The notes below the pieces were generated by a model that was not told the origin of the DNA, searched no databases, and saw only the letters and a list, made by a program, of their open reading frames with translations. Of a stretch of 64,000 nt of DNA, positions 29,157 through 39,798 are shown one piece after another (the first letter of the stretch is position 1; every line of letters begins with the position of its first letter). The stretch spans positions 310,001 through 374,000 of the forward strand of contig NZ_JAGGJW010000002.1 of the NCBI RefSeq assembly GCF_017873175.1. Direction: 5' to 3'. The DNA comes from Neorhizobium petrolearium. GTDB taxonomy: Bacteria > Pseudomonadota > Alphaproteobacteria > Rhizobiales > Rhizobiaceae. The position numbers and the translations under genes are program-made.

Positions 29157-30541
29157 TGGATTTGTTGTCTCTTTCCGGTGATCGGCCTCATCAGCGGATG
29201 GCTGTCGACCACGCCGCCCGGCAGCAAGGCAGGGAATTGCGCCTGCGCCCAGCGGATGACCTGAACTGCAGGGCTGGTCGTCAGCAGCTTGGCCTGGGGC
29301 GCCGTCCATAGAACCTTGTCGATCAGGTCGTTCGGCCGGTAGGGATTGTCCGCGATGCCGTCGCCATTAAGATCGAAGGCCGGATTGTCGCTCCAGTAGT
29401 TGCCCCGTCCATCCTTCGACCAGTCCATATAGCGCGTACCGACATATTTGACCTGGTTGCGATTGTTGATGAACGCGTTCCCGCTGATGGCATTCGCTTC
29501 GGAGCCCGCCGTGAAATGAATGCCGATCGCACATCCCTCGAAGCGGTTGTCGGCGAAGCGGTTCTTGTTGGCGTTGTAGATAAACACGCATTTTTCCGGG
29601 CCTGGTCGTAATCCCGCGGGATTCCGCTCTATCGATGTCGTGTCCTCGCTCTTGGGCATGTCGGGATCTGCGTTCCGGTTCCCCCCGAGCAGCCAGCGGC
29701 TCGCCGGCTGCAGGCGGCCGAAGACGGAATTGCCGGTGATGATCGAGCTGTTGGCATAGTTGAGCAGCAGACCGTGGTCGCGGTCGCCGTCCGACACATT
29801 GCCAGTGATCTTCAGGCGGTTGGAAAACATGATCGCGTAACCGACGGAATTGCCCGTGGAGATATTGTCGCTGATCTCGCTGTCGTTCGTGTACATGTAA
29901 TGGATGCCGAAGCGCAGATCGCTGAACCGGTTGCGGCTGAAGACATTACGCTTGCTGGCCATGGTGGCGATGCCGTCTCGCCCGTAGCCGATCACGTTGT
30001 CCAGGACCTGCGCGCCGGGCGCGTTCCAGACGGAAACGCCGTTGCCGGCCTCGCTGAGGCGCTCGCCCTGCAGTCCGACAATCGTATTCCGTTGCGCGAC
30101 GGAATTGGCCGCGCCGTGGAGATAGATGCCGAAAAGATTGCCGGTCATCACATTGCCCTCGATCACTGCGCCGGTCGCCGCCTCCGTCGCCAGCACTCCC
30201 GAATCGAGTGCTGTCAGATCGTAGCCGGACCCGCTGATGGCGAGATTGCGTATAGTGACGCCCGCCGCATTGATCGTGATCACACTGCCCCTGCCATTAC
30301 CGACGATGCGGGCTCCTTTTTCGCCGGAAAGTATAAGCGGCTTGCCGATAGCGATGGGCGCAGCATATTCGCCTGCCTTCAAGGTGATCACATCCCCTGC
30401 AGCCGCCGCATCGATAACCGCTTGTAGCGACCGTCCCTCGGCTGGTGAGACAATACGGTCCTCAGCAAGCGCCACGGCTGGAAGGGCGGCCCAGAAGGCC
30501 GCCATCCCGATTGTCGCAATTGTTGATCTCCGCCGCATCAT
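29153..30541 (-). CDS. nosD: NosD, periplasmic copper-assembly protein (right-handed beta-helix)
   Basis: Periplasmic protein of about 462 residues with a signal peptide ([25 protein letters not shown]) and many CASH-type beta-helix repeats, seen as recurring asparagine/glycine turns such as [16 protein letters not shown]-like and [12 protein letters not shown] segments. It interacts with NosFY and hands copper to NosZ. Two tandem ATGs at 30541 and 30538 overlap the nosZ stop. The frame upstream to 30610 is antisense noise. Confidence 0.95.
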   Translation of the reverse strand: MMRRRSTIATIGMAAFWAALPAVALAEDRIVSPAEGRSLQAVIDAAAAGDVITLKAGEYAAPIAIGKPLILSGEKGARIVGNGRGSVITINAAGVTIRNLAISGSGYDLTALDSGVLATEAATGAVIEGNVMTGNLFGIYLHGAANSVAQRNTIVGLQGERLSEAGNGVSVWNAPGAQVLDNVIGYGRDGIATMASKRNVFSRNRFSDLRFGIHYMYTNDSEISDNISTGNSVGYAIMFSNRLKITGNVSDGDRDHGLLLNYANSSIITGNSVFGRLQPASRWLLGGNRNADPDMPKSEDTTSIERNPAGLRPGPEKCVFIYNANKNRFADNRFEGCAIGIHFTAGSEANAISGNAFINNRNQVKYVGTRYMDWSKDGRGNYWSDNPAFDLNGDGIADNPYRPNDLIDKVLWTAPQAKLLTTSPAVQVIRWAQAQFPALLPGGVVDSHPLMRPITGKRQQIQ

Positions 30542-32457
30542 GCCGTCTTGGGCTCGACCAACATGCGGCCCTTCATCTCCATGTGCATGGCATGGCAGAA
30601 CCACGAGCAATAGTACCAGTAGACGCCCGGCTTGCTGGCCTTGAACGTCACCGAGGAAGTCGCCTGCGGCCCGATTTCCATGTTGATACCATAGTTGACG
30701 AGGGCAAAGCCGTGGGTCAGGTCCTCGATCTCGTCGATATTCGTGACGTAGACCGTGACCTCGTCCCCTTCCTTGACCGTGAAGCTTTCCAGGCCGAAGG
30801 CCGGGGCGGCAGAGGTCATGTAGACACGCACCTTGTTGCCATCCCGGATGACCTCGGAATCGACGAGCAGATCGATGCCGTCGGCTTTCGCCTGTTTGAC
30901 GGCGTCGGCAAAGAAGAGGTCGTCGCGCTTCCAGATGCTGATGGGGTTGATCTTCGAAGCGTGGACGATCGTGGCGTCATGCGGCTCCGCGAAGGTCGGA
31001 TTGTCATGCACCAGCACCATCTGATCACCGGAGATGTCGATCAACTGGTCGTTTTCCGGCTTCAGCGGACCAACGTTGAGGTAACGATCCTTGGAGAACT
31101 TGTTCAGCGAGATCAGCCACTTGCCATCGGCGTCCTTGGTCTGGCCCATGGAGGTGTGGTTGTGGCCTGGCTGATACTGGACGTCGAGCTTCTGGCGGAT
31201 CGGATCGACCTTCTCACCCTTAAAGGCGCGTTTGGCATCCTCGATGTTCCATTTGCATATCTGGCTGTCGAGGAAGAGCGTCGTATAGGCATTGCCCTTG
31301 CCATCATAGGCCGTGTGCAACGGGCCGAGGCCCAGTTCCGGTTCGGCGACGACGGTATCGCGCGGCTTGATCTTGTCGGCGAAGAGGTCATCGAACTTGC
31401 GAACGTCGAAGACCGTCACGGTCGGCGACAGCTTGCCGTTGGCGACCACATGAATGCCGTCGGGTGCCGTGTTGATGCCGTGCGGACTGTTGGAGACCGG
31501 AATATAGCGCGTGAAGGGAGACCCATGGCGGCCGTCGACGACAGGCACGCCGTTCATTTCCTTGTAGTCACCCTTGGCGACGGCTTCCTCGATCCGCTTC
31601 AGGTCGAACACAACGACCCAGTCCTGCTCCTTCGACATCATCTGTTCGAGGTTTACGCCTTCTTCGGAATTATAGCAGGTGGCGAAGCAATATTTGCCCT
31701 GGTAGTCGGCATCGACGTTGTCGAGGTTGCCATCCACCATGACCTGCCAGGCGATCTTCATGGTCTCGCCGTCGATCGCGGTGAAGATCGCATGGTACTG
31801 CTTGGTATCGTCGAGGATCTTGCCGTCGTTCGGGATAGGCGCACGATCCTCGCCGTTGGCAAAGACATAGCCCGTTTTCGGATATTTCTGGACACGCAGC
31901 CCATGGACGGTGTGCTGATTGGGAAGCTGGATGATCTTGTCGCACTTCATGACGTCGAGGCGAATGCGCGCAACGCGGGTATTGGCTTTGTCGTTGGCGA
32001 AGAGATAGCGCCCGTCATAGGAGCCTTCCGTAAAGGACGGGTGGGGATGATGGAGGTCGCCGTTGAGATAGATGCCACCTTTATCCTCAAGGAACTCGAC
32101 GCTTTCCGGCAGCAGACCTTCGGTCAGGATCTTGCGGCTTTCATTAGTCTGGCCCCAGCCAGTCGCGCTGCATCGGTTGAAAACCGGAACGCGCATCAGC
32201 TCGCGCATGGAGGGCAGGCCGACGATACGGACTTCGCCAGTCTGCCCGCTGGAGAAGAATACATAGTATTCGTCCAGTTCGCCCGGCTTCACCTCGTATG
32301 GCTGGCTGCCCGCCTTCTGCGCGAGCGCCGGCGTCGAAGCCGCGCCGGAAAGCGTGAGCGCACCACCGACCCCGGTCGCGCCTGCGACAGCGGCCATGGC
32401 GGTCGTCCCCAGTATCTGCCGCCTGTTCAGGCGCGGTGGGTTGTGTTCGTCAGACAT
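30538..32457 (-). CDS. nosZ: Nitrous oxide reductase, clade I (Tat-exported)
   Basis: Periplasmic copper enzyme of 639 residues that reduces N2O to N2, the last step of denitrification. A twin-arginine signal ([17 protein letters not shown]) marks it as clade I. The seven-bladed propeller carries the CuZ histidines, for example LHHPHPSF and [10 protein letters not shown]. The C-terminal cupredoxin domain has the CuA motif [14 protein letters not shown] with both Cys, His and Met. ATG 32457 has AAGGAGAG upstream. It is followed directly by nosDFYLX. Confidence 0.98.
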   Translation of the reverse strand: MSDEHNPPRLNRRQILGTTAMAAVAGATGVGGALTLSGAASTPALAQKAGSQPYEVKPGELDEYYVFFSSGQTGEVRIVGLPSMRELMRVPVFNRCSATGWGQTNESRKILTEGLLPESVEFLEDKGGIYLNGDLHHPHPSFTEGSYDGRYLFANDKANTRVARIRLDVMKCDKIIQLPNQHTVHGLRVQKYPKTGYVFANGEDRAPIPNDGKILDDTKQYHAIFTAIDGETMKIAWQVMVDGNLDNVDADYQGKYCFATCYNSEEGVNLEQMMSKEQDWVVVFDLKRIEEAVAKGDYKEMNGVPVVDGRHGSPFTRYIPVSNSPHGINTAPDGIHVVANGKLSPTVTVFDVRKFDDLFADKIKPRDTVVAEPELGLGPLHTAYDGKGNAYTTLFLDSQICKWNIEDAKRAFKGEKVDPIRQKLDVQYQPGHNHTSMGQTKDADGKWLISLNKFSKDRYLNVGPLKPENDQLIDISGDQMVLVHDNPTFAEPHDATIVHASKINPISIWKRDDLFFADAVKQAKADGIDLLVDSEVIRDGNKVRVYMTSAAPAFGLESFTVKEGDEVTVYVTNIDEIEDLTHGFALVNYGINMEIGPQATSSVTFKASKPGVYWYYCSWFCHAMHMEMKGRMLVEPKTA

Positions 32458-32483
32458 TGTTCGTCTCTCCTTGGTTGGTCCCT

Positions 32484-34763
32484 TCACGCCGGCTGATCCG
32501 ATACGGCGTCAGAGCTGGTGATTGGTGCACCCTTGTAGGTGACCTGGGTTTTGGGTGGCGTTTCGCCGCGGGAAGCGGGGGAAGACAGCCGCAGGAATTT
32601 CTCGCGCTTTTTCCGCACCTCGATCATGTGCGGACAGCGCTGGTCGTCCTGGTAGAGTTCCTGGCAGTGCATGCAGTAGATGCACTCGTTGACGTTGATC
32701 TGCCCTTCCGGATGAATGGCCTGGACGGGACATTCCTTGGCGCAGCGATGACAGGGCGAGCCGCATTCCGGCCAGCGTTTCAGCCATTCGAACATGCGGA
32801 TGCGACCGGGTATGGCGAGTGCTGCGCCGAGCGGGCAGAGGTAGCGGCAGTAAAAACGCTCGATGAAAAGGCCGGCGACGAGCAATGTCACGGCGAAGAG
32901 GACGAAGGGCCACTGGCGGGCGAATTTCAGGATGATCGCCGTCTTGAAAGGCTCAACCTCCGCGGCTGTCTCAGCGAGCGCCATCGAATAGAAGGAAAGG
33001 CCGAACAGTCCGAGAAAGATGATGTATTTGACCGGCCAGAGCCTCTCGTGCAGCCCCCAGGGCAACTGGAGCTGCGGCACCTTCAGCCGCTGGGCCAGTT
33101 TGTTGGTCAGTTCCTGAAGCGCGCCGAACGGGCACAACCAGCCGCAAAACGGCCCGCGTCCCCAGAAAAGCAGTGCAGCTGCCACCGACGCCCACAAGAT
33201 GAAGATGAGCGGTGCCGCGAGGAAGAATTCCCAGTTGAAGCCGGCGACGAGGGCATTGGCGAACGTCAGGACATTGACGACCGATAGCTGGGCATTGGCA
33301 TACCAGCCGAGCCAGACCAGTGTGAAGATGAGATAGCCGTTGCGGACCCAGGCGAAAAGTTTGGGACGGCGGACCAGCCAATCCTGAAAGAAGAAGATCG
33401 CAGTCAGCACGAGCACGGCTACGACCGTGATGCCGATCGACACGCGGTTCATCTGCCAGATGCTGATCCACAGGGGCTGGCCCTCCTGCAGCGGATCAGT
33501 TGACACGGCCGTGATCGCTTTTTCGTCAGTCGCGACAGGCACCGGTGGTCCAGCCGGGCCGCTCTCGACCGTCATGTAGGCAGAGGGGAGAGAATAGCCG
33601 AGGTTATAGGGAAGGATAGCCTTCTCACGACCGCCAGCACTGCGTTGCACGAGCAGTTGCAACTCCCAGGGCTCCGTGACATCGAAGGCAAACTCGCTTG
33701 GCACAATGAACAGAGCGATCTCGCGAAGGTGTGGCGCGTCCGGTGCGGCAAATGCCGGCAGCCTCGTATGGTCGCGATCACGGAAGCGGAGGCCCTGGCC
33801 GTTCTGCAGCAGTTCGACCCGATCGAAAATGCCGCCGCGAACATAGCCCGAGCCCTTGAAGGAATAGGCTCCATCACCAGCCACGATGAGGGCGGACTGT
33901 CCGGGCTTGAGCCTGGCTATCAGACGCTGATACCCCTCCTCTCCCAGAAGCGTTCTGCCGATCGCCGGGACGCTGACAGGCGCCATGAAAAGATCGATGA
34001 ATCTGTCTTCGGGATTCTGGGTTTCAGCCTTCTCGGCGGCGATCGGCTGGCCCGCCTGTCGGAACGCATCCGACACTTCCCCGACTGTCAGGCGAAGGCT
34101 GCGGATGGAGCCGTCGCCGATGAGCGTCTGCCAGTCACTCACGGCAGTCCTGGATGGATCGACCTTTCTGATTTCGGTCGCCGTCGCAACCGTCTCGCCG
34201 CTACCTGCATTCAGCCGATTGCTGCGGATGAGCTGGACTGCGGAGCGCACCACGCTGTCGCCCATGACAAGGACGGTGACAGTCGCACCGCTGACGATAT
34301 CGACCTGCGGCGGCCGTTCCGCTCCCGCGGCAACGCGTCCCATATCCTTTCCGATGATCGCATTCAGCGATGCGACCACTTTCTTCTCGGGTATGCCGAT
34401 AAGAACGATGGGTTCCTTGTGATCGACCAGCTTGAGGCCCCGTACGACGCCCTTCGGATCGATGCCGACGACGATGCGGATGGGCTTGCCGGAATAACCG
34501 ACAGAACTGGTGAAATCGGAATTGAGATAGGCGTAGCCAAGCAGTTCGTCGCTACGGAGAACCGGAACGATCGGCGGGTCTCCGGCAATCGGTCCGAAAC
34601 GATCTGCGCCTTGGAAAAGATCTCCCGGCTGGACCTTATCGAGAAAAGTAGAGAGCTGCCCGGCAGCATGGCCTTGCGGTGCAATCATGAATGCAATGAA
34701 GAAGGCCGCAAACCAGGCAAACAGGATCGAAGGGCGCAGCGAAAAACGTGATCTCTGTGGCAT
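32484..34763 (-). CDS. nosR: NosR, membrane flavoprotein for nitrous oxide reduction
   Basis: Polytopic protein of 759 residues needed for nosZ expression and for electron supply to NosZ. In order it has a signal/anchor ([17 protein letters not shown]) and a periplasmic FMN-binding domain with the attachment motif SGAT at residues 158-161. Several membrane helices follow, then CxxxCP motifs ([11 protein letters not shown] and [12 protein letters not shown]) and two [4Fe-4S] clusters ([13 protein letters not shown] and CIYCMHCQ). First gene of the operon. An FNR/FixK-type box lies about 60 bases upstream, suggesting low-oxygen control. Confidence 0.97.
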   Translation of the reverse strand: MPQRSRFSLRPSILFAWFAAFFIAFMIAPQGHAAGQLSTFLDKVQPGDLFQGADRFGPIAGDPPIVPVLRSDELLGYAYLNSDFTSSVGYSGKPIRIVVGIDPKGVVRGLKLVDHKEPIVLIGIPEKKVVASLNAIIGKDMGRVAAGAERPPQVDIVSGATVTVLVMGDSVVRSAVQLIRSNRLNAGSGETVATATEIRKVDPSRTAVSDWQTLIGDGSIRSLRLTVGEVSDAFRQAGQPIAAEKAETQNPEDRFIDLFMAPVSVPAIGRTLLGEEGYQRLIARLKPGQSALIVAGDGAYSFKGSGYVRGGIFDRVELLQNGQGLRFRDRDHTRLPAFAAPDAPHLREIALFIVPSEFAFDVTEPWELQLLVQRSAGGREKAILPYNLGYSLPSAYMTVESGPAGPPVPVATDEKAITAVSTDPLQEGQPLWISIWQMNRVSIGITVVAVLVLTAIFFFQDWLVRRPKLFAWVRNGYLIFTLVWLGWYANAQLSVVNVLTFANALVAGFNWEFFLAAPLIFILWASVAAALLFWGRGPFCGWLCPFGALQELTNKLAQRLKVPQLQLPWGLHERLWPVKYIIFLGLFGLSFYSMALAETAAEVEPFKTAIILKFARQWPFVLFAVTLLVAGLFIERFYCRYLCPLGAALAIPGRIRMFEWLKRWPECGSPCHRCAKECPVQAIHPEGQINVNECIYCMHCQELYQDDQRCPHMIEVRKKREKFLRLSSPASRGETPPKTQVTYKGAPITSSDAVSDQPA

Positions 34764-34820
34764 CTGCTCGGTCTTCTGTGAATTACGAGCAGAGCTTTAG
34801 GGGACTCGGGAAAATACTCT

Positions 34821-34834
34821 TTGAGCTAAATCAA
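34821..34834. promoter_or_regulatory. FNR/FixK/NnrR-type box upstream of nosR
   Basis: TTGAGCTAAATCAA matches the consensus TTGAT-N4-ATCAA at 9 of 10 positions. It is centred about 64 bases before the nosR ATG, allowing the usual class II activation distance from a transcription start about 40 bases downstream. Which Crp/Fnr protein binds cannot be told from sequence. Confidence 0.8.
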
Positions 34835-34838
34835 CTAT

Positions 34839-34853
34839 AAAGGATGCATCTTT
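34839..34853. promoter_or_regulatory. Possible NsrR half-site/palindrome beside the FNR box
   Basis: AAAGGATGCATCTTT contains the self-complementary GATGCATC. Read on the minus strand it gives AAAGATGCATCC, close to the NsrR half-site AAGATGCAT-type sequence. It lies four bases from the FNR box and between the NsrR-like gene and nosR. The match is to a half-site only. Confidence 0.4.
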
Positions 34854-34891
34854 TTGCGATTGAAATTTTGGCTCCCGGCTTCCCTGTCAGT

Positions 34892-35320
34892 TCAGGCAGC
34901 GTTCGGCGTGCCGAAATCTTCTGGGTTGAGCATAAGATCCTGCAACGTATGGCGATCCAGAACATCGAGAAATGCCATAACCGCGCCTCCCAGGATTCCC
35001 TGTAGGCGGCAGGAGTGGGTAATTCGACACCTGTTGTCGGGTTTAAAGCATTCAACGACCGCGAAATCCGGTTCTGTAGCCCGTACGATATCGCCAATGC
35101 GGATGGCTTCGGCCGGCTGCCCGAGCATGAGGCCGCCGGCTCGACCGCGTACAGCCTTGAGAAATCCCTTCTTGACTAACAATTGGGCCACTTTCATGAT
35201 GTGGGCGCGGGAGATGCCGTAAACTCTGGCGACTTCCTCGATCGTGATGAGCCGGTCCTGATGAGCGGCGGCCATCATCATCAACCGCATTCCGTAGTCG
35301 GAAAAAACCGTAAGCTGCAT
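34892..35320 (-). CDS. Rrf2 family regulator, NsrR-like
   Basis: Protein of 142 residues. The N-terminal winged helix reads FSDYGMRLMMMAAAH and ITIEEVARVYGISRAHIMKVAQLL. The Fe-S cysteine cluster VVECFKPDNRCRITHSCRLQ has the C-x(7)-C-x(5)-C pattern expected of the NO-sensing NsrR branch, unlike the IscR spacing. It lies upstream of nosR in the same direction with 128 bases between, so it likely senses nitric oxide and tunes the nos operon or itself. NsrR is the closest named family, but Rrf2 paralogs differ in function, so I leave the symbol empty. Confidence 0.88.
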   Translation of the reverse strand: MQLTVFSDYGMRLMMMAAAHQDRLITIEEVARVYGISRAHIMKVAQLLVKKGFLKAVRGRAGGLMLGQPAEAIRIGDIVRATEPDFAVVECFKPDNRCRITHSCRLQGILGGAVMAFLDVLDRHTLQDLMLNPEDFGTPNAA

Positions 35321-35444
35321 GTTGAGGCGACTTTCATTCCCCTACGCCGTATCGCGCAGAGTGGAGAATATTTTCCGCCCTGAATCTTTGCTTTGTCAAC
35401 GGCTTTGAAACGCAACATAAGTCCTAAGGAACGCTCCTTCGCAC

Positions 35445-37799
35445 TCAGTCAGGTAGAAGAGTGATGCGCCGGACAATCTCCCGAGCGATGCGAGCTTCAC
35501 TGTAGACCAGCGGCACATAGCCACCCTTTGACCAGATTTCGGCGAGATCGCCATAATGCGATGAACGAGGATCTCCGGACTGGCCGGGCGCATTGATACA
35601 CACGCTGTTGTCCCAATCGCCGACATCCATCACGAGCCGCACGGAAGCACCCGCATTGACGCCGAAATCGCTCATCCGGTAACCCGCATTCATGGGTGTC
35701 GAACGGCTGCCACCTAGCGGCAGTGGGCCAACGTTCCAATTTGCCATGCCTCCAGTCGTGATGCGGCTAGTGGCGTGCTCGAAAAGCGCCTTGTGCAGAT
35801 CACCCCATTGCCAGTTGGCAGGGCTGGAACCGAGCCGCTTCTCGCAATCATCAAAGCTCGCCGAGAGTGTCGAAAGCAGCATGGCGTCGCGTTCGGCTTC
35901 GTCCCAATGCCTGCCGGGCTCGGTCAGCAGAGAGAGCATGCGGTCGACATCGCCTGGCAAAAGCAGTTGGCGTACGGTCTGGTTCGGTGCGAATTTCGTC
36001 AACAGCGCTGGGCGGAGATGTTTCATCCACCACACTTCGAAAAGTGCGGCCGGAGCGCTCGTCGCTTCCAGCCGATGATCCCAGCCTTTGACGAGAGCGA
36101 GCGCCGTTCGCTGCGTGCCATCAAGTGGATGCCGGACGGCAACCTTTTCCAGCAGACCGCAGATCGTCGCGGCGGGACGGGAATAAGTATCCGTCTGCAG
36201 CGCCATCGAGCCTTTCAACGTATGTTTCAGATCGGCGGTGAGCACGGACTTGATGCGCTGGGCGCGACTGATCTCCGCCCATTCATGGCCGATCGAAGGA
36301 GCGTTCGGGTCGCGGTCGGAGGGAAGGTTCATTTCATTGGCGGAAGCGACGAAGCCTTCGGCGGGATTATATCTCCGTGGCAACTGGTCGGCCGGCAGGA
36401 AACCGTCCCACTCATGGGATCCATGGCCCGGCACCGGCAGCAGGCCTTGCCAGTTATGTCGTACCGGTGTGAAACCGGCCGTGAACCATCCGATATTGCC
36501 GTCCACATCGGCGCTGACATGGTTGACCGATGGCGTACCCCAATGGCCGAGCGCTTCGGAGAACGCCTTCACTGATGTACTGCGCATGTAGGCTAGGCTG
36601 CCGAGATAGGCGGCCGAGCCCGGCGACAGCCACACGGAACGCATGGCGATCGCCAGTTTCTTCTTCGGGTTCTCGTACAGGAGCGGTCCGTGGCGGGTGA
36701 AGGACAATGTCAACGCTTGGTCGGAGAAGCCTTTGACCTCGAAGCGCTCCTCGATTCGGTTGATCTTCTCCCAGCCGCTGCCATAACGGTAGGAATCCGG
36801 ATCGCCGTCCTCTGTCTCGTAGACATAAACGTCTTCCTGGTCAGCGCCGAAGATTGTGAGTCCGAAGGCGACCTTCTCGTTGTGGCCAAGCGAAATGCCG
36901 GGTGCGGTCGGCTCGCCGGTGCCGATGGCATTGAGGCCGGGCGCTTGGAGATGCACCAGATAGCGCAGCGACGGCACAGCATGCGCTCGGTGTGGATCGC
37001 TCGCCAGGATCGGCCGGCCGGAGTCCGTGCGCGAACCGTGAACGGCCCAGTTGTTGGAGCCTTCTTCCGTGACGCGTTGGATGACGTCGCCGAGATCGGT
37101 TACCTCGGTCCATTTCCAGACGTCGTCGAGGGTCGCGGCAAGCCGAACCTTGTCGAAAGTTACCGGCGCGGTGGCGAGCTTGAAGAGGCGAGTCGCTTCG
37201 AGTGGAATGTCGGAGAGCACAACGCCCCCGGCAGGCTTCAACTCAACCGGTGGATCGATCTCGTAGCGCAGAAGATCGGTTTCGGCATCGGCAAGCGCCA
37301 TGATGTTGGCGCGCAGGATTTCCGAAAGGCCGTTGCGGGTCAGCGCGTGGCTGCGGATGCGCACGACATCTGAGGGTTGCCAGTAGGCCGGCCTGGTGCC
37401 GAAGACAGCGAATTCCGGCGGCAGGCGGACGGGTTCGGCCTCACAAAGCGCGGTATAGGCATTGATACCGGCCACGAACGCGTTGCAGATCGTCTCCGTA
37501 TCCGGCGCATAGGAGGTCCATTCCGGTGCCATGTCGCCGCGATAGAGGAAGTGCCGGGCCGCATGGTCCTGCGCCAGGTAACCGGGGCCGAAATCTGCGG
37601 CAAGCAGCCCGAGCCCGCGCTTTCGCCACAGATCGAGCTGCCAGAGCCGGTCGCGTGCAGCGTTGAAACCCTGCACGAAGAACAGGTCGTTCTCGTTTGC
37701 CGCCTTGAGATGCGGAATGCCCCAGCGGTCGATGCGTATCTCCGCCTCGGCACTGAGGCCGGCCAGCCGGAAGGTTTCGTTCGTCGGGGCATCGGTCAT
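35445..37799 (-). CDS. Penicillin acylase family protein (Ntn-hydrolase amidase)
   Basis: Amide hydrolase of about 784 residues of the self-processing N-terminal nucleophile class, which includes penicillin G acylase and acyl-homoserine lactone acylases. The alpha-chain start EIRIDRWGIPHLKA and GFNAARDRLWQLDLWRKRG are family hallmarks. The cleavage point and catalytic Ser are visible as EEGSNNWAVHGSRT (Ser near residue 248). No signal peptide is apparent, although most relatives are periplasmic, so it probably acts in the cytoplasm on an imported amide. I prefer ATG 37799 (GGGA upstream) over ATG 37811. It is the last gene of the third Dpp-type importer operon. Confidence 0.9.
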   Translation of the reverse strand: MTDAPTNETFRLAGLSAEAEIRIDRWGIPHLKAANENDLFFVQGFNAARDRLWQLDLWRKRGLGLLAADFGPGYLAQDHAARHFLYRGDMAPEWTSYAPDTETICNAFVAGINAYTALCEAEPVRLPPEFAVFGTRPAYWQPSDVVRIRSHALTRNGLSEILRANIMALADAETDLLRYEIDPPVELKPAGGVVLSDIPLEATRLFKLATAPVTFDKVRLAATLDDVWKWTEVTDLGDVIQRVTEEGSNNWAVHGSRTDSGRPILASDPHRAHAVPSLRYLVHLQAPGLNAIGTGEPTAPGISLGHNEKVAFGLTIFGADQEDVYVYETEDGDPDSYRYGSGWEKINRIEERFEVKGFSDQALTLSFTRHGPLLYENPKKKLAIAMRSVWLSPGSAAYLGSLAYMRSTSVKAFSEALGHWGTPSVNHVSADVDGNIGWFTAGFTPVRHNWQGLLPVPGHGSHEWDGFLPADQLPRRYNPAEGFVASANEMNLPSDRDPNAPSIGHEWAEISRAQRIKSVLTADLKHTLKGSMALQTDTYSRPAATICGLLEKVAVRHPLDGTQRTALALVKGWDHRLEATSAPAALFEVWWMKHLRPALLTKFAPNQTVRQLLLPGDVDRMLSLLTEPGRHWDEAERDAMLLSTLSASFDDCEKRLGSSPANWQWGDLHKALFEHATSRITTGGMANWNVGPLPLGGSRSTPMNAGYRMSDFGVNAGASVRLVMDVGDWDNSVCINAPGQSGDPRSSHYGDLAEIWSKGGYVPLVYSEARIAREIVRRITLLPD

Positions 37800-37823
37800 G
37801 GCATTTCCCATGGGCAGTAGCGG

Positions 37824-38801
37824 TTAGGCGTGATGGCAGGCGACGCGAGCACCGTCCGGGCGCGGTGTCAACTCAGGTCGCTCCTTCGAGCAGATTTCGG
37901 TCGCCAGCGGGCAGCGTGTATGGAAGGCGCAGCCAGCGGGAATGTTGGCGGGGCTTGGCAGTTCGCCGCCGAGGATCAGCCGCTCCTTGGACCGCTGGAC
38001 GACGGGATCGGCTTCCGGCACGGCCGACATCAGCGCCTTCGTGTAAGGGTGCTTTGGATTGGAAAAGAATGTATCCCGGTCCGCCATCTCCACGAAGCGG
38101 CCGAGATACATCACCACGACGCGGTCGCAGATGTGGCGAACCACGCCGAGATCGTGTGAAACGAAAAGGTAGGAAACACCGGTGCGCTTCTGCAACGCTA
38201 CAAGCAGATTGAGGATCTGCGCACGCACCGAAACGTCGAGCGCAGAGACGGGCTCGTCGCAAATGACGAGGTCTGGTTCGAGTGCGAGCGCCCGGGCGAT
38301 GACGACGCGCTGACGCTGGCCGCCTGAGAACTGGTGCGGATAACGGTCCGCGTGTTCAGGTCTGAGGCCCACCTGCTGCAGAAGCGTCGCGACGCGTGCT
38401 TTCAGTTCCTTACCCTTGGCGATACCACGCACGATCAGGGGTTCGGCGATCGTCGCCCCCACTGTCGAACGCGGATCGAGCGACAACGCCGGGTCTTGGA
38501 AGATCATCTGCACCTTGCGGCGAATGTCGTTGAGCTTTCTTTTGTCAGCTCCGACCACTTCCTCGCCGCTGATCCTCACACTGCCGGACGCCGGCGCCTG
38601 CAGACCGACGATCGTGTTGGAAAGCGTGGATTTACCGCAGCCGGATTCGCCAACCAGTGCCACCGTCGCGCCGCGAGGAATGTCCAGATCCACGCCATTG
38701 ACGGCCTTCACTACCGGCCCGGACTGGCCGAGCAGCCCACCGCGGCCGCCAAAATGCACCGCGACGTCGCGGATTTCGAGAACGTTCTTTGTCTCGCTCA
38801 T
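37824..38801 (-). CDS. Dipeptide ABC transporter ATP-binding protein, DppF type
   Basis: ATPase of about 325 residues with Walker [10 protein letters not shown], signature [15 protein letters not shown], Walker [12 protein letters not shown] and the C-terminal oligopeptide extension with cysteines (GCAFHTRCPLATEIC). ATG 38801 overlaps the stop of the DppD gene by four bases; the longer frame to 38900 is noise. Part of the run binding protein, DppB, DppC, SDR, DppD, DppF, amidase. Confidence 0.95.
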   Translation of the reverse strand: MSETKNVLEIRDVAVHFGGRGGLLGQSGPVVKAVNGVDLDIPRGATVALVGESGCGKSTLSNTIVGLQAPASGSVRISGEEVVGADKRKLNDIRRKVQMIFQDPALSLDPRSTVGATIAEPLIVRGIAKGKELKARVATLLQQVGLRPEHADRYPHQFSGGQRQRVVIARALALEPDLVICDEPVSALDVSVRAQILNLLVALQKRTGVSYLFVSHDLGVVRHICDRVVVMYLGRFVEMADRDTFFSNPKHPYTKALMSAVPEADPVVQRSKERLILGGELPSPANIPAGCAFHTRCPLATEICSKERPELTPRPDGARVACHHA

Positions 38802-39793
38802 GCCGCAACCTCGCGGATTTCGGCCATTCGGTCGATATGCCAGCAAGCGGAACGGTGCCCGTCGCCGCAATCGATCAGCGATGGCTGTTCGAAGCGACAC
38901 TTGTCGGTAGCGAGCGGACAGCGATCGGCAAAACGACAGCCAATGCCGAATTCGCTTGGGCTCGGCACCATTCCCTCGATGGTCGCAAGGTCCGCCTTCG
39001 GCGCGTCGTCGAGTTTCGGTACGCTGGCCAGAAGCAGCGCCGTGTAAGGATGCTTCGGCGCGCGAAAAAGGGCATGCACCGGCGCAATCTCGGCGATGCG
39101 GCCGGCATACATGACCGCAACTTCATCGGCGATGTCGGCGACCACGCCCATGTCGTGGGTGATCAGCACAATTGCCGTGCCGCGCTCGGCGACCAGCTTC
39201 TTCATCAGATCGAGAATCTGCGCCTGGATCGTCACGTCGAGCGCTGTCGTAGGCTCGTCGGCAACCAGCAGGCGCGGGCCGTTGATCAGTGCGATCGAGA
39301 TCATGATGCGCTGGCACATGCCACCGGAAAGCTCGAAGGGATATTGATGCAGACGCCGGTCGGGATCGGGGATGCCAACATCGACCAGCATCTGCCGCGC
39401 CTTCTCGAAAGCCTCGGTCTTCGAGACATCGTGATGGACGCGATAAGCCCCGGCGATCTGCTCACCCGCTGTCGTCAACGGATCGAGCGAGGCACTCGGC
39501 TCCTGGAAGATGATCGAGATATCCTTGCCGCGCGCCTTGCGGAACTGCCGTTCGGACAAGGCGGCAAGATCGGTATTTCCGAGCATGATCCGGCCACCGG
39601 TACGCCGCGCCGCCGATGGCAGCAGGCCGAGCATGGCATAGGAAGTCAAAGACTTGCCGCAGCCCGACTCGCCTACCAGCGCCATGACCTTGCCAGGAGC
39701 AACGGTGAACGACACGTCGTCGACGACCTTGGCGCCACCGATGTCAATGGTGAGCCGGTCGACGGCAAGCAGCGGGTTCGCGGCGGCATTCAT
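38798..39793 (-). CDS. Dipeptide ABC transporter ATP-binding protein, DppD type
   Basis: ATPase of about 331 residues with Walker [13 protein letters not shown]-loop IIFQEPSASLDP, signature LSGGMCQRIMISIAL (Cys replaces the usual Arg after GGM), Walker B LLVADEPTTALD and the C-terminal GCRFADRCPLATDKC. ATG 39793 is preferred over the TTG at 39802. It follows the SDR gene by a few bases. Confidence 0.95.
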   Translation of the reverse strand: MNAAANPLLAVDRLTIDIGGAKVVDDVSFTVAPGKVMALVGESGCGKSLTSYAMLGLLPSAARRTGGRIMLGNTDLAALSERQFRKARGKDISIIFQEPSASLDPLTTAGEQIAGAYRVHHDVSKTEAFEKARQMLVDVGIPDPDRRLHQYPFELSGGMCQRIMISIALINGPRLLVADEPTTALDVTIQAQILDLMKKLVAERGTAIVLITHDMGVVADIADEVAVMYAGRIAEIAPVHALFRAPKHPYTALLLASVPKLDDAPKADLATIEGMVPSPSEFGIGCRFADRCPLATDKCRFEQPSLIDCGDGHRSACWHIDRMAEIREVAA

Positions 39794-39798
39794 CAAAC

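Noticed and set aside
30445..32496. Open frame of 683 codons on the plus strand
   Set aside because: It is entirely antisense to nosZ, whose Tat signal and CuA motif leave no doubt about the coding strand.
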